In this document: piece by piece, positions 46,690 through 55,160 of the stretch
How the letters are laid out: the number at the start of each line of letters is the position of its first letter
Position numbering within the stretch: position 1 is the stretch's first letter
DNA from: Pedobacter sp. HDW13
Lineage (GTDB): Bacteria > Bacteroidota > Bacteroidia > Sphingobacteriales > Sphingobacteriaceae
Length of the DNA stretch: 64,000 bases
Reading direction: 5' to 3'
NCBI RefSeq assembly: GCF_011303555.1
Contig: NZ_CP049868.1
Coordinates: 3,224,001-3,288,000 of the forward strand
The notes under the pieces: model-generated
Told to the model about the DNA's origin: nothing
Seen by the model: the letters and a program-made list of their open reading frames with translations, nothing else
The model's database searches: none
Program-made: the position numbers and the translations under genes

Positions 46690-46725
46690 TAAGAATTTTA
46701 CCCCTAAAAACTAAGAATTTTACCC
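46690..46725 (+). promoter_or_regulatory. Direct repeats, candidate LytTR binding site
   Basis: TAAGAATTTTACCC occurs at 46690-46703 and 46712-46725, a 22-base period or two helical turns. This spacing is the known layout for LytTR-domain dimers. It lies 109 bases before the ATG of the first LytTR regulator. Confidence 0.6.
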
Positions 46726-46833
46726 TTACCGCTTTTTAATGATTGCCTAATTTTACTGCCAATAAGATAATTGAGCTTAAAAGTATTCATTTTGATGTTT
46801 CATTTTCTTAACGACATCTAACCTGTTATCTAA

Positions 46834-47541
46834 ATGAAACTCTCTTGTATTATCTTAGACGGTGAGCTATTTGCCTCGCAGCAATTGGCAAAATATCTTG
46901 CCAAGATGCCAATTATTGGAAAGGTAAAAATCTATATTAACCCGCACTTAGCCATAGTGGATATTATAAAATCTGAAATTAAAATTGATATTCTATTTAT
47001 TGATCTTGAAACACCCAATACGGCTGGGATAGACCTTATAAAAAAGATCCGTGATAGGGTAAATTTTATCGTACTGGTAAGCTCACATCTAAAGGTTGCC
47101 GTAGAAGGTTATAATCTCAAAGTGGATCACTTCTTACTCAAGCCATTTAACTTTGAGGCATCTCGAAGGATTATTGGCCTGCTCTCAGAAAAAATAATCT
47201 CTGAAACGCCATCAATTAATATTAAACAGGAAAAGGAATACACAAGAATACCTATAGATGATATTATTGCAGTCGAAGCAGCACTGAACTATGTGAAGAT
47301 ACATACTAAATATCGTGTATTTATAATTTATAACAGTATGAGGCGTACTGAGAACGAATTAAGCCCTTATGTCGACTTAATCAGAATCAGTAAGTCTTTT
47401 ATTATTTCAAAGAGCCATATTCGGAAAATCGTGGGAAGACAGATTTTCTTAGAAAATGAAATCAAGGTAACCATAGGAAGTACCTATAAAATGAGTTTAA
47501 CTAGGATACTTAAAGATTTACCCACTTTTCAGAAAGATTAA
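46834..47541 (+). CDS. LytTR-family response regulator, atypical receiver
   Basis: 235 residues: receiver domain (1-120) and LytTR DNA-binding domain (about 135-230; RIPIDDIIAVEAALNYVKIHT, LIRISKSFIISKSHIRKI). The phospho-acceptor aspartate is in LFIDLETPN, and the lysine switch is in LLKPFNF. The acidic pair is altered: IILDGE where the family has a DD or DE pair, so one metal ligand may be lost. No histidine kinase gene is adjacent. A pair of direct repeats upstream fits autoregulation. It converges on a paralogue. Confidence 0.88.
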   Translation: MKLSCIILDGELFASQQLAKYLAKMPIIGKVKIYINPHLAIVDIIKSEIKIDILFIDLETPNTAGIDLIKKIRDRVNFIVLVSSHLKVAVEGYNLKVDHFLLKPFNFEASRRIIGLLSEKIISETPSINIKQEKEYTRIPIDDIIAVEAALNYVKIHTKYRVFIIYNSMRRTENELSPYVDLIRISKSFIISKSHIRKIVGRQIFLENEIKVTIGSTYKMSLTRILKDLPTFQKD

Positions 47542-47620
47542 GATTATCTGCATCCATCAATTAATTCTGATTAAGTGCCAACCATTTACTCTTATTCACC
47601 TTACCTAGCTACCTATAGCA

Positions 47621-48334
47621 CTAGATGGGTAAAGGGTTATTTTTGCGATCAGTTTCAATAAAATCAATTAAATAGACGAACTGATCTTTAAAGGTACTGC
47701 CTGGATTTAATTGAATTAAGTTTTTTAAAAAGATAGTTTTCCCTTCTATTCTTTCTATGTAATTTTTAGCGATAATAAAAGATCTGTTAATCCGAATGAA
47801 GTTATTGTTGTTTTTCAGCTCACTTTCGATTTCAGATAGTTTGTAGTAAGAGATGTAGATCTTTTTAATGGTATGAATCTTAACATAATTTGACGCTCCC
47901 TCAAAAGCAATAACATCTCCCAGATTTACTTTCTCGATTTTTTTTCCTTCCTTGACATTTAAATATGAATTCTCTCCAGTACAAATTTTATTGACCAAAG
48001 ACTCGAAAGTTTTGAATGTGAAGGGTTTTTCAAGAAAACACTGTGCTTTAATATCATAGCCAGTAATGGCATATTGTAAATGACCACTAACCAATATTAG
48101 GTTTCTTATTTTGTGTCTTATAGATTTTGCCAATTCGATTCCGGATAAGTCAGGCATTTCAACGTCTGTAAACAAAAAATCTAATGGTGAATCTAAGGTG
48201 TTTATAGCTTGTAGAGCAACCGTAGCACAATTATATGAGTTTATGATAATCAGATCTGGCATTAAACTTATATACTCGACAATCTGCTCAATAGAGCACG
48301 GATCATCATCAACAATAATACAGGAGAGTTTCAT
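47621..48334 (-). CDS. LytTR-family response regulator
   Basis: 237 residues, a paralogue of the gene at 46834 with the same start (MKLSCII). The receiver has an intact acidic cluster (IIVDDDP), acceptor aspartate (LFTDVEMPD) and lysine (FLEKPFTF); the LytTR domain (about 140-232) reads VNLGDVIAFEGASNYVKIHT and FIRINRSFIIAKNYIERI. No kinase gene is nearby. It is divergent from the peptide-oxidation and export genes on the right with 228 bases between, a natural place to control them. Confidence 0.9.
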   Translation of the reverse strand: MKLSCIIVDDDPCSIEQIVEYISLMPDLIIINSYNCATVALQAINTLDSPLDFLFTDVEMPDLSGIELAKSIRHKIRNLILVSGHLQYAITGYDIKAQCFLEKPFTFKTFESLVNKICTGENSYLNVKEGKKIEKVNLGDVIAFEGASNYVKIHTIKKIYISYYKLSEIESELKNNNNFIRINRSFIIAKNYIERIEGKTIFLKNLIQLNPGSTFKDQFVYLIDFIETDRKNNPLPI

Positions 48335-48514
48335 TAATTCGAGAGGTTTAAATTTAGAAATACAAGTTAAATAAAATTGATTGAAATCAGATTAAGTGGG
48401 ATGAATAAATTTGATTAGTTCGCATAAAAAATCTACACATTGGTATAAAAAACAAAAAAAAGGTAATATTTTTTTTCACTTTCATTTCTAGAATAGCGCA
48501 TTGGAAATGACTAA

Positions 48515-48536
48515 ATTTTCCAGCGCCCTGGAAAAT
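48515..48536 (+). promoter_or_regulatory. Palindrome upstream of the VKOR fusion gene
   Basis: ATTTTCCAG (48515-48523) and CTGGAAAAT (48528-48536) form a nine-base inverted repeat with loop CGCC, ending 26 bases before the ATG. There is no T run, so an operator or 5'-UTR hairpin is more likely than a terminator. Confidence 0.5.
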
Positions 48537-48562
48537 AAGACAATCTTAACCAAATTACTATC

Positions 48563-50158
48563 ATGATTTTTTTTGCTTCTAAAAAGCCTAATTTGGATGC
48601 CATTGCATGCAAGCTGCTCAAAAAACTAAAGGTAAATAGCAAAACTATTGAAGGTAAACTTCAAGAGCATCCAGAATATCCTAGTATACTGTCTCTAAAT
48701 GATTGTCTAACCGAACTTAAGGTCGCAAATCAAACTCTGCGTATAAATAAAGAAAATTATAAGCCTGAAGATTTGATGTTCCCTTTTGTAACTCATTTTA
48801 ATATCGGAGAGGGGAAATTTGTTCTAGTAAACGCAATTGAAAATGGAAAGGTAGATTTATCTGATGATCAGCAGGATAATATAGAGATAAGCGAAGAAGA
48901 TTTTTTAAAATACTGGACGGGCATATCTTTATTCTCTGAAGTGGATGAAATGAGCGGGGAAAAAAACTATACTCAAAATCGATTTAAATATCTCTTGCTA
49001 GATACTATATTACCCCTAGGATTTTTTCTATCACTAACCATGTTTTCTTTGTTGGTGACAGCACATGCGTTCTCTTGGGGTTACTTCTGCCTAGCACTGA
49101 TAAAACTTATTGGATTGGGTATAACTACGTTACTATTGATTCAGGGCATCAATGCCAATAATCCCCTTATCCAGAGTCTATGTAACTTTGCTGGTAAAAA
49201 TAACTGTGTTACTATACTGAAGTCTGATGCTGCAAGGATTACTTCTTGGCTTAGCTGGAGTGAGGTTGGTTTTTTTTATTTTGCAGGCTCATTATTATCT
49301 CTATTACTTTTGTACTCATCTCTAGCCCTGTTAGTCTGGCTCAATCTTTTTTCTTTACCATATACCATCTATTCAGTTACTTATCAATACAAAGTCAAAA
49401 ACTGGTGCATATTATGTTGTTCTGTTCAGGTTTTACTTTGGTTGGAGCTTCTAAGCAATATTATATTTGAATCTGGTCAGCCTAACTTTAATCTCTCATT
49501 ATTTTCCTTGTCCTTTAGAGAGTATCTAATTCTAGGAATATCATTTCTTACGCCAGTATTCCTTTGGGCATTTCTAAAGCCATATTTTTTAAATACAGCT
49601 AAACTTAGGCTGGTACAGCAGCAGCTAAAGAAATTTAAATATAATGTAGATCTGTTTAAACAGGTGTTGACAAATCAGCGACATTATATTATCGGGGATG
49701 ATGTAATGCCGATTATCCTAGGCAATCCAGAGGCTGAGACCGTTATCACAATGGTAAGTAATCCTTTTTGTGAACCATGCGGAAAAGCCCATCAAGTTAT
49801 CGATGAATGGTTGGCAACCAGAGATGACATCCAGTTAAAGGTCGTATTTACCACATCAAATGACAACAATGATCGTGGAACAAGGGTAGCAAGACATGTG
49901 AGTGCTCTAAGTCTACTATTAGATAAAACAATCGCAGAAAAAGCACTAAAGGACTGGTATAAACACGACACTAAGAAATATGAAGATTGGGCAAAAAAAT
50001 ATCCTGTAAGTTTTAATGGCGAAATTTCCTCTATAGAGGAAAAACAAAGAGCATGGTGCGCAATGGCAGAAATAACCTTCACTCCAACCATTTTTATAAA
50101 TGGGTATAAACTACCTGAGCCGTACCGATTAGAGGATGTAAGTTATTTAACCTCTTAA
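48563..50158 (+). CDS. C39-like / VKOR / DsbA-like fusion (disulfide-forming membrane protein)
   Basis: 531 residues in three parts. Residues 1-120 resemble a C39 peptidase fold without the catalytic cysteine (HPEYPSILSLNDCLTEL; VTHFNIGEGKFVLVN). Residues about 140-345 are a membrane VKOR domain: loop cysteines C207 and C215 and redox C282-ILC-C285. The eight-residue spacing of the loop pair equals that of human VKOR (C43/C51). Residues about 355-531 are a thioredoxin/DsbA-like domain with C403-EP-C406 in NPFCEPCGKAH and a cis-proline segment FTPTIF. VKOR passes electrons from the DsbA-like domain to quinone. It lies directly before a six-cysteine secreted peptide, which is its likely substrate. 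Confidence 0.9.
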   Translation: MIFFASKKPNLDAIACKLLKKLKVNSKTIEGKLQEHPEYPSILSLNDCLTELKVANQTLRINKENYKPEDLMFPFVTHFNIGEGKFVLVNAIENGKVDLSDDQQDNIEISEEDFLKYWTGISLFSEVDEMSGEKNYTQNRFKYLLLDTILPLGFFLSLTMFSLLVTAHAFSWGYFCLALIKLIGLGITTLLLIQGINANNPLIQSLCNFAGKNNCVTILKSDAARITSWLSWSEVGFFYFAGSLLSLLLLYSSLALLVWLNLFSLPYTIYSVTYQYKVKNWCILCCSVQVLLWLELLSNIIFESGQPNFNLSLFSLSFREYLILGISFLTPVFLWAFLKPYFLNTAKLRLVQQQLKKFKYNVDLFKQVLTNQRHYIIGDDVMPIILGNPEAETVITMVSNPFCEPCGKAHQVIDEWLATRDDIQLKVVFTTSNDNNDRGTRVARHVSALSLLLDKTIAEKALKDWYKHDTKKYEDWAKKYPVSFNGEISSIEEKQRAWCAMAEITFTPTIFINGYKLPEPYRLEDVSYLTS

Positions 50159-50262
50159 AATTAATGAATAACACTTAACCAATATTTTGTTAACGAAGAA
50201 ATGAAAAGTCTAAATCTGAACATAAACATCTGCTTAGCAGACACATTGTTTTAAAAGAAAAA

Positions 50263-50347
50263 GGGGCAGCTTGATTGCAACCGAAACTGCCCCATAACGA
50301 GTACTGGCGTATACCAGCACCGCTTAAGTTACCCTTGCGTGAAAGGG
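50263..50347 (+). ncRNA. Structured 5' leader of the peptide precursor gene (candidate)
   Basis: Three hairpins precede the precursor ATG. The first pairs GGGGCAG (50263-50269) with CTGCCCC (50287-50293), the second CTGG/CCAG (50304-50317), and the third CCCTT (50332-50336) with AAGGG (50343-50347). The first is followed by no T run. The arrangement could protect or regulate the peptide mRNA, or it could be a cis-acting RNA of a new kind. Confidence 0.4.
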
Positions 50348-50382
50348 CAACAAACTTAAAAAACAAATTTAAACTTAAAACA

Positions 50383-50625
50383 ATGAAAAAGTTAAAATTG
50401 AATCAAACAAACTTTGCTGGCGCAGAAGTATTGAGCAGGGCACAATTGAAAAATGTAATGGGCGGTACAGGAAGCTGTGGGGTTAAAGTTAATGGAACCT
50501 GGTGTACGGTATCTGGTGGTGCTTCCACAGCTGAAGGTATGCTAGGAACAACCCAAACCTGCAATGGCGGAGAAATTTCAGGTACTGTAACAAACTGGTG
50601 CTGTGATAGTTGTTACTGGAATTAA
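50383..50625 (+). CDS. Double-glycine-leader peptide precursor with six-cysteine core
   Basis: 80 residues. The leader MKKLKLNQTNFAGAEVL, then SRAQLKNVMGG, ends in a double glycine at 27-28, the C39 cleavage site, and fits the natural-product precursor leaders of Bacteroidota. The 52-residue core begins TGSCGVKVNG and holds six cysteines (core positions 4, 13, 32, 45, 46 and 49), enough for three disulfides, and ends CCDSCYWN. It is rich in Gly, Thr and Ser, possible O-glycosylation sites. I chose the ATG at 50383; the open frame back to 50275 runs through the hairpins and lacks homology. It sits between two thiol-redox genes. Confidence 0.85.
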   Translation: MKKLKLNQTNFAGAEVLSRAQLKNVMGGTGSCGVKVNGTWCTVSGGASTAEGMLGTTQTCNGGEISGTVTNWCCDSCYWN

Positions 50626-50688
50626 ATGATAACTTGTTTTCAAAGCGGGCATTCTGAATGTTTGCTTTGAAAACATTTATTTAAACAT

Positions 50689-52131
50689 ATGAAATACATA
50701 ACGATAATTTTTGCATCATTACTTATTTTTTGTTCTAAAAGAGTTGCAGGTAGATCTTCCGATTTCATGATTCGGCAGGAAGGTATTACCTTAATTTTCC
50801 AGAAAGATCAGAATCGAGGGCGAAACGCTTCGAAGAAAAACATTATTAGCTATTATGACGAAAAGTTGATTAAAAAAGAAGTAATTGTCGAAAATGAACA
50901 AAAGAATGATACGATATTGATTGCAACCGGAAAAAAAATTCTTCCTGTGGATATATCCTTTAATAATGTTACGTTCAATTATTACCTAAAACAGAGTGAT
51001 AAGATCACATTTCAAATCATAAATGGTATCCTCTTTGGGAAATCAGCATTAGCGCATAATAAGAGCTTAGATATAAATTATACAGTCGCCTACAGCCAAT
51101 TCAACAACGAGTTACTTGAAAAAAAAGCGCCCCCCTCAGTTGAGTCAAATTCCCTATCTCCAAAACTGTTGTTTGAGAAAATTGTCAAAAAACATACTGC
51201 CGAAATCAAGTTTATAGACTCCCTGGTAAGCAACGGTCTTATCTCAGAAGAAATCTCAAAGCAATACCTTAAGCAATCTCAATATAAATACATAGGCACA
51301 ATTTTTACCAATAAGACCTTAAGCCCTTATGTTGAACAGTCGGATTTTTCAAAGAGCATTGTTGCTATTCTCAATGACGATACTGCGCTTGGGACAAGCT
51401 ATTTTGATACATTTTTAATCTGGAAATACCTATGGAGTGATGAGCTAGGTATTGAAAGAATAAGAAATGCGAGCAGTATTAGGTTAAACTACGTTCAGGC
51501 ATATGAAAAAGTAAAAAAAAGTATGCCAAACGAGTTCGTGAGAGACTATCTTTTATTCCGTATATTGGAGTTGGTCCAGGACGAAGGAAAGTCAGCCGAT
51601 TTCAACAAACTCCTAGCTCAGCTCAAGCTAGATGTCAAAAACATGACCTATTATAACCATCTTGTAGCAGAGCATGAAGAAAATGAAGATTTTCTAAAGG
51701 GAGTGTCAATTGTTTCGGACCTGTCAAAGAACCGGCAATTAGAATATGAAAAAATCATTAATGAACTCAAGGGAAATGTAGTCTATGTTGATCTTTGGGC
51801 AAGTTGGTGTGTGCCCTGTAGAAAGGCATTTCCAGCCTCTAATAAACTACGTATGGCCTTTAAGGACAAAAAAGTAAAATTCCTCTATATATCCATTGAC
51901 AGTAAATACACAGACTGGAAAAAAGCGAACCAAGAGGAAAATCTTTCTTCTTACAAATACAGCCTGATACTGACCAATGCAAAGACTAGTTTACTAGTGA
52001 AACAGATCTCGTTAAAAATGATACCCCGGTATTTAATATATAACAAAAAAGGAGAACTTATCTACAAAAATGCTCCTGCTCCCGATGATAGAGAACTGTC
52101 CAATATTCTGAAAAAGTATGCTTCTGAATAG
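50689..52131 (+). CDS. Exported thioredoxin-like protein (TlpA/ResA type) with long N-terminal domain
   Basis: 480 residues, signal peptide MKYITIIFASLLIFCSKRVAG. The N-terminal ~330 residues are unrecognised, with beta-rich (30-130) and helical (150-340) parts. The C-terminal domain (about 355-475) is thioredoxin-like: NVVYVDLWASWCVPCRKAF with C374 and C377, and KMIPRYLIYNKKG carrying the cis-proline region. Such domains reduce or isomerise disulfides in the periplasm. It is 63 bases downstream of the six-cysteine peptide, so correction of wrongly paired cysteines in that peptide is the natural inference. Confidence 0.85.
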   Translation: MKYITIIFASLLIFCSKRVAGRSSDFMIRQEGITLIFQKDQNRGRNASKKNIISYYDEKLIKKEVIVENEQKNDTILIATGKKILPVDISFNNVTFNYYLKQSDKITFQIINGILFGKSALAHNKSLDINYTVAYSQFNNELLEKKAPPSVESNSLSPKLLFEKIVKKHTAEIKFIDSLVSNGLISEEISKQYLKQSQYKYIGTIFTNKTLSPYVEQSDFSKSIVAILNDDTALGTSYFDTFLIWKYLWSDELGIERIRNASSIRLNYVQAYEKVKKSMPNEFVRDYLLFRILELVQDEGKSADFNKLLAQLKLDVKNMTYYNHLVAEHEENEDFLKGVSIVSDLSKNRQLEYEKIINELKGNVVYVDLWASWCVPCRKAFPASNKLRMAFKDKKVKFLYISIDSKYTDWKKANQEENLSSYKYSLILTNAKTSLLVKQISLKMIPRYLIYNKKGELIYKNAPAPDDRELSNILKKYASE

Positions 52132-52185
52132 GATATCTGTGTCTATTGTAATCGACAAAATTATTAATCTAAATTAAGGCAACAA

Positions 52186-53514
52186 ATGGAAAGTCATGAA
52201 AGAACTGTGTTCTGTGCAAACGTAATTAATCTTCCACATAGGGTTGATCGTTATTCACATGTTAAAAGAGAGTTTGAAAGCAGACCAGAATATACTGTTA
52301 ATTTGGTTGCTGCTATCTCACATCAGATTGGAGCATCAGGTCTCTGGCAAACAATCAAACAGATTATCCGGTCCGGACAAGAGAGGTCAGCAGAATATGT
52401 AATTATCTGTGAGGATGACCACCAGTTCACACCAAAATATGACAAAAAACAGCTCGAAAGGTTGATTTCTGAGGCAAAGAAACTGCAAGCTGATATTCTG
52501 CTGGGTGGGATCAGCTGGTGCCGAAGTGCTTTGCAGGTTTCAAAGGATCTATTTTGGGTTGATAAATTTTCAGGCTTACAATTTACAGTGATCTTTCGTA
52601 AGTTTTATGACACCATATTAAATGCGGAGTTTAAAGATGGCGATGCTTCCGATTACAAAATCTCTGAATTGAGTGACAATAAATTGGTTATTTTCCCATT
52701 TATCTCTATCCAAAAAGAATTTGGCTATTCTGATGTAACCATCTCGAACGATACAATAGGTTTTGTAAGTGACCTGTTCAAAAATACTGCTTTAATACTA
52801 GATCAGTTAATAAGGGTTAGAGCATTTTATCAAGCGTTACCAAATATCAATTTTAGCCATACGGATTTGCAATTAAATGAAATTTTACTCCCTACCTATA
52901 TTATTAATCTACCTGAGCGGGAAGAAAGGCTCAGTCATATCAAAACACAATTTTCTGAAAGAAATGAGTTCGAGACGACTATAGTAGAAGCTTGTCGACA
53001 TACCACTGGCGCTATAGGGCTTTGGAAAAGCATTATCAAAGTGATTAAATTGGCGATAGAGAATGAGGATGATGTAATCGTAATTTGTGAAGATGATCAT
53101 GAATTCACCAAAGAATATTCAAAAGAGTTCCTAATCAAAAACATTATCGAAGCAGGTGAACAAGGAGCAGACATCCTCTCAGGGGGAGCAGGCAGCTTTG
53201 GGCAGGCAATGCCCATAACAGCCGAAAGGTATTGGATAAACCCAATTTTCTCGACTCAGTTTATTGTAATCTACTCTAAGTTCTTTAAAAAGATATTAGA
53301 TTATAAGTTTAAAAAGACTGATACTGCCGATGGTGTTTTCTCCTTATTGACTAGCCACAAAATGTTACTTTTCCCATATATTTCTATTCAAAGGGATTTT
53401 GGATATTCAGACATCACTCAGATACACAATGAGATACCAGGGCTTGTTAGCAATATGTTCAATGAAAGCCAAAACTTTCTGAGAAATATTAAGGCTGCTT
53501 ATCTACGACAGTAA
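52186..53514 (+). CDS. Tandem-duplicated GT25-like glycosyltransferase
   Basis: 442 residues made of two homologous halves, about 10-228 and 236-440. Each half begins with the GT25 hallmark (ANVINLPHRVDRYSHVK; TYIINLPEREERLSHIK), then SGLWQTIKQII or IGLWKSIIKVI, and then the metal-binding motif ICEDDH (E76-D77-D78-H79 and E302-D303-D304-H305). Later FPFISIQKEFGYSD and FPYISIQRDFGYSD also repeat. GT25 enzymes transfer galactose or related sugars. No signal peptide, so it would act in the cytoplasm, before export of the peptide. The acceptor is unknown; peptide glycosylation is inferred from context. Confidence 0.8.
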   Translation: MESHERTVFCANVINLPHRVDRYSHVKREFESRPEYTVNLVAAISHQIGASGLWQTIKQIIRSGQERSAEYVIICEDDHQFTPKYDKKQLERLISEAKKLQADILLGGISWCRSALQVSKDLFWVDKFSGLQFTVIFRKFYDTILNAEFKDGDASDYKISELSDNKLVIFPFISIQKEFGYSDVTISNDTIGFVSDLFKNTALILDQLIRVRAFYQALPNINFSHTDLQLNEILLPTYIINLPEREERLSHIKTQFSERNEFETTIVEACRHTTGAIGLWKSIIKVIKLAIENEDDVIVICEDDHEFTKEYSKEFLIKNIIEAGEQGADILSGGAGSFGQAMPITAERYWINPIFSTQFIVIYSKFFKKILDYKFKKTDTADGVFSLLTSHKMLLFPYISIQRDFGYSDITQIHNEIPGLVSNMFNESQNFLRNIKAAYLRQ

Positions 53515-53778
53515 AAATATGGACTCTCATAATAGACCTCATTTCCTACTAGATCCCAACATGACATTTGAGCGGACTTTTTTCGATATCGACTGATGTG
53601 GGTTTGCAACTTAGGTCTATTTATCAGATTTCTTTGATAGGCATGCTGGGAGCAAATGATCACTTGTTAATTATTTACTTAGGAAAGTACTGTACAGCTT
53701 ATAAGTAGGCACTGTTCCTATAAAAAAATCATCTATAGCAATACTGCTGGGTAATTACCCTTAGAAAGAACATTTATT
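53515..53778. other. Gap with a GGGTAATTACCC palindrome
   Basis: 264 bases without a supported gene. A perfect 12-base palindrome GGGTAATTACCC (53749-53760) lies 18 bases before the next ATG and could be an operator. A 25-codon ORF at 53519 has no support. Confidence 0.4.
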
Positions 53779-55149
53779 ATGAATTTAAGAATACTTATTT
53801 CTGTTGTTCTACCAGTGTATAATGGCCAGGATTATATTAAAAAAGCCATCGACAGTATACTCAACCAGACCTTTGATAATTTTGAACTGATCATCATTGA
53901 TGATTGCTCGACTGACAATACTGTTTCTATTATTGAACAGTTTAAAGATAAAAGAATACGCTTGATCCGAAATCCGACAAACAAAGGCAATTACGCATGT
54001 CGAAATATAGGCAATAGCATATCAAAGGGGAAATATATTGCTGTAATGGATGCAGATGATATATCCTTGCCTAATAGATTACAAGTTCAGTATAATTACT
54101 TGGAACGATATCTCAAACTGGGACTTGTAGGAAGCTTCGGACAGTTTATAAATGAGATTGATCAAAAAGTAGGAATTCTAAGAAAGCCAGTTGAACATAA
54201 CTATATTAAGCTTTTTTTATTCAGAGATAACTGTTTTATCCACTCATCAATGATGTATCGAGCCTCTTTTTTAAAAAGATTTCACATTTGCTACAATGAA
54301 CGATTAAAATTCGCCGCAGATTATGATTTTGCAATTAGATGTTCAAAAAAATTCAAAGTGATGAATATACCCGAGGTACTGGTGGAATATCGTTCCCATG
54401 GCAATCAGATCTCTCAGGAAAAAAGAATAGAACAATTGCAGTTTGCCGATCAAATCCGGTTATGCCAACTTAGACAATTTAAGATAAAATATGTTCCGAT
54501 AGAACTAAATGTTCACTTTAAAATGCTGCAGATCAAATTATGTGAAAAAGATCTAGAGTCGGCCGTAATTTGGTGTAATAGACTGATAGAAGCCAACGAA
54601 CGCTTTAAAATCTATAACCATAAGCATTTCTATGAATTTTTAGATCTGACTTTATCCTTTTCATTTCAGAACAGCGAAGCAAATAGTTGGCCCATAGAAC
54701 AAGAAATGATTGATTTTATTAAGGATAAAATAACCTCAGGTAAAAAAATACTTGAATTTGGTTCTGGTAATGGGACAAATGTTCTTTTGGAAAATTTCGA
54801 AGTCCACAGCATAGAGCATGACATAGATTTCGTTACAAATCGCGGAAAATCCCATTTCTGTATTCATTCGCCTATTAAAGCTGGCTGGTATGATCGTCAG
54901 GCGGTTCTAGAAGTACTTCAACAATCATTTGATTTTATGTTAGTTGACGGCCCTCCCGTAGAATTAAAGGCTGGAATCTTAGATCATTTGGATTTATTTA
55001 CCGGAATAGAATGTCCAGTTATATTCGATGATGTAAATAGACCCTTAGATTTTAACGTTATGGAAACATTTTGCCTGAGGCTGAATTATTCGCCGGAAAT
55101 TATCCAAGGAAGACATAAACAATTCGCCTACTGTACTAAACAATTATAA
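53779..55149 (+). CDS. GT2 glycosyltransferase fused to a methyltransferase-like domain
   Basis: 456 residues. Residues 5-230 are a GT2 domain: SVVLPVYNGQDYIKKAIDSIL, IDDCSTDNT and the metal-binding VMDADD (D91-x-D93-D94). Residues about 300-456 form a Rossmann methyltransferase-like domain with KILEFGSGNGTNVLLENFE (glycine-rich motif at 326-332) and FDFMLVDGPPVEL, of a type seen after glycosyltransferases. No membrane segment. It lies 12 bases before the C39 exporter, so it belongs to the export operon. A sugar transfer followed by methylation or similar modification is possible. The substrate is not readable. Confidence 0.8.
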   Translation: MNLRILISVVLPVYNGQDYIKKAIDSILNQTFDNFELIIIDDCSTDNTVSIIEQFKDKRIRLIRNPTNKGNYACRNIGNSISKGKYIAVMDADDISLPNRLQVQYNYLERYLKLGLVGSFGQFINEIDQKVGILRKPVEHNYIKLFLFRDNCFIHSSMMYRASFLKRFHICYNERLKFAADYDFAIRCSKKFKVMNIPEVLVEYRSHGNQISQEKRIEQLQFADQIRLCQLRQFKIKYVPIELNVHFKMLQIKLCEKDLESAVIWCNRLIEANERFKIYNHKHFYEFLDLTLSFSFQNSEANSWPIEQEMIDFIKDKITSGKKILEFGSGNGTNVLLENFEVHSIEHDIDFVTNRGKSHFCIHSPIKAGWYDRQAVLEVLQQSFDFMLVDGPPVELKAGILDHLDLFTGIECPVIFDDVNRPLDFNVMETFCLRLNYSPEIIQGRHKQFAYCTKQL

Positions 55150-55160
55150 ACAATTTTACA

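Noticed and set aside
50275-50382. N-terminal extension of the peptide precursor
   Set aside because: It runs through the hairpins, lacks a good start and would move the leader away from the N-terminus. The ATG at 50383 gives a normal leader.
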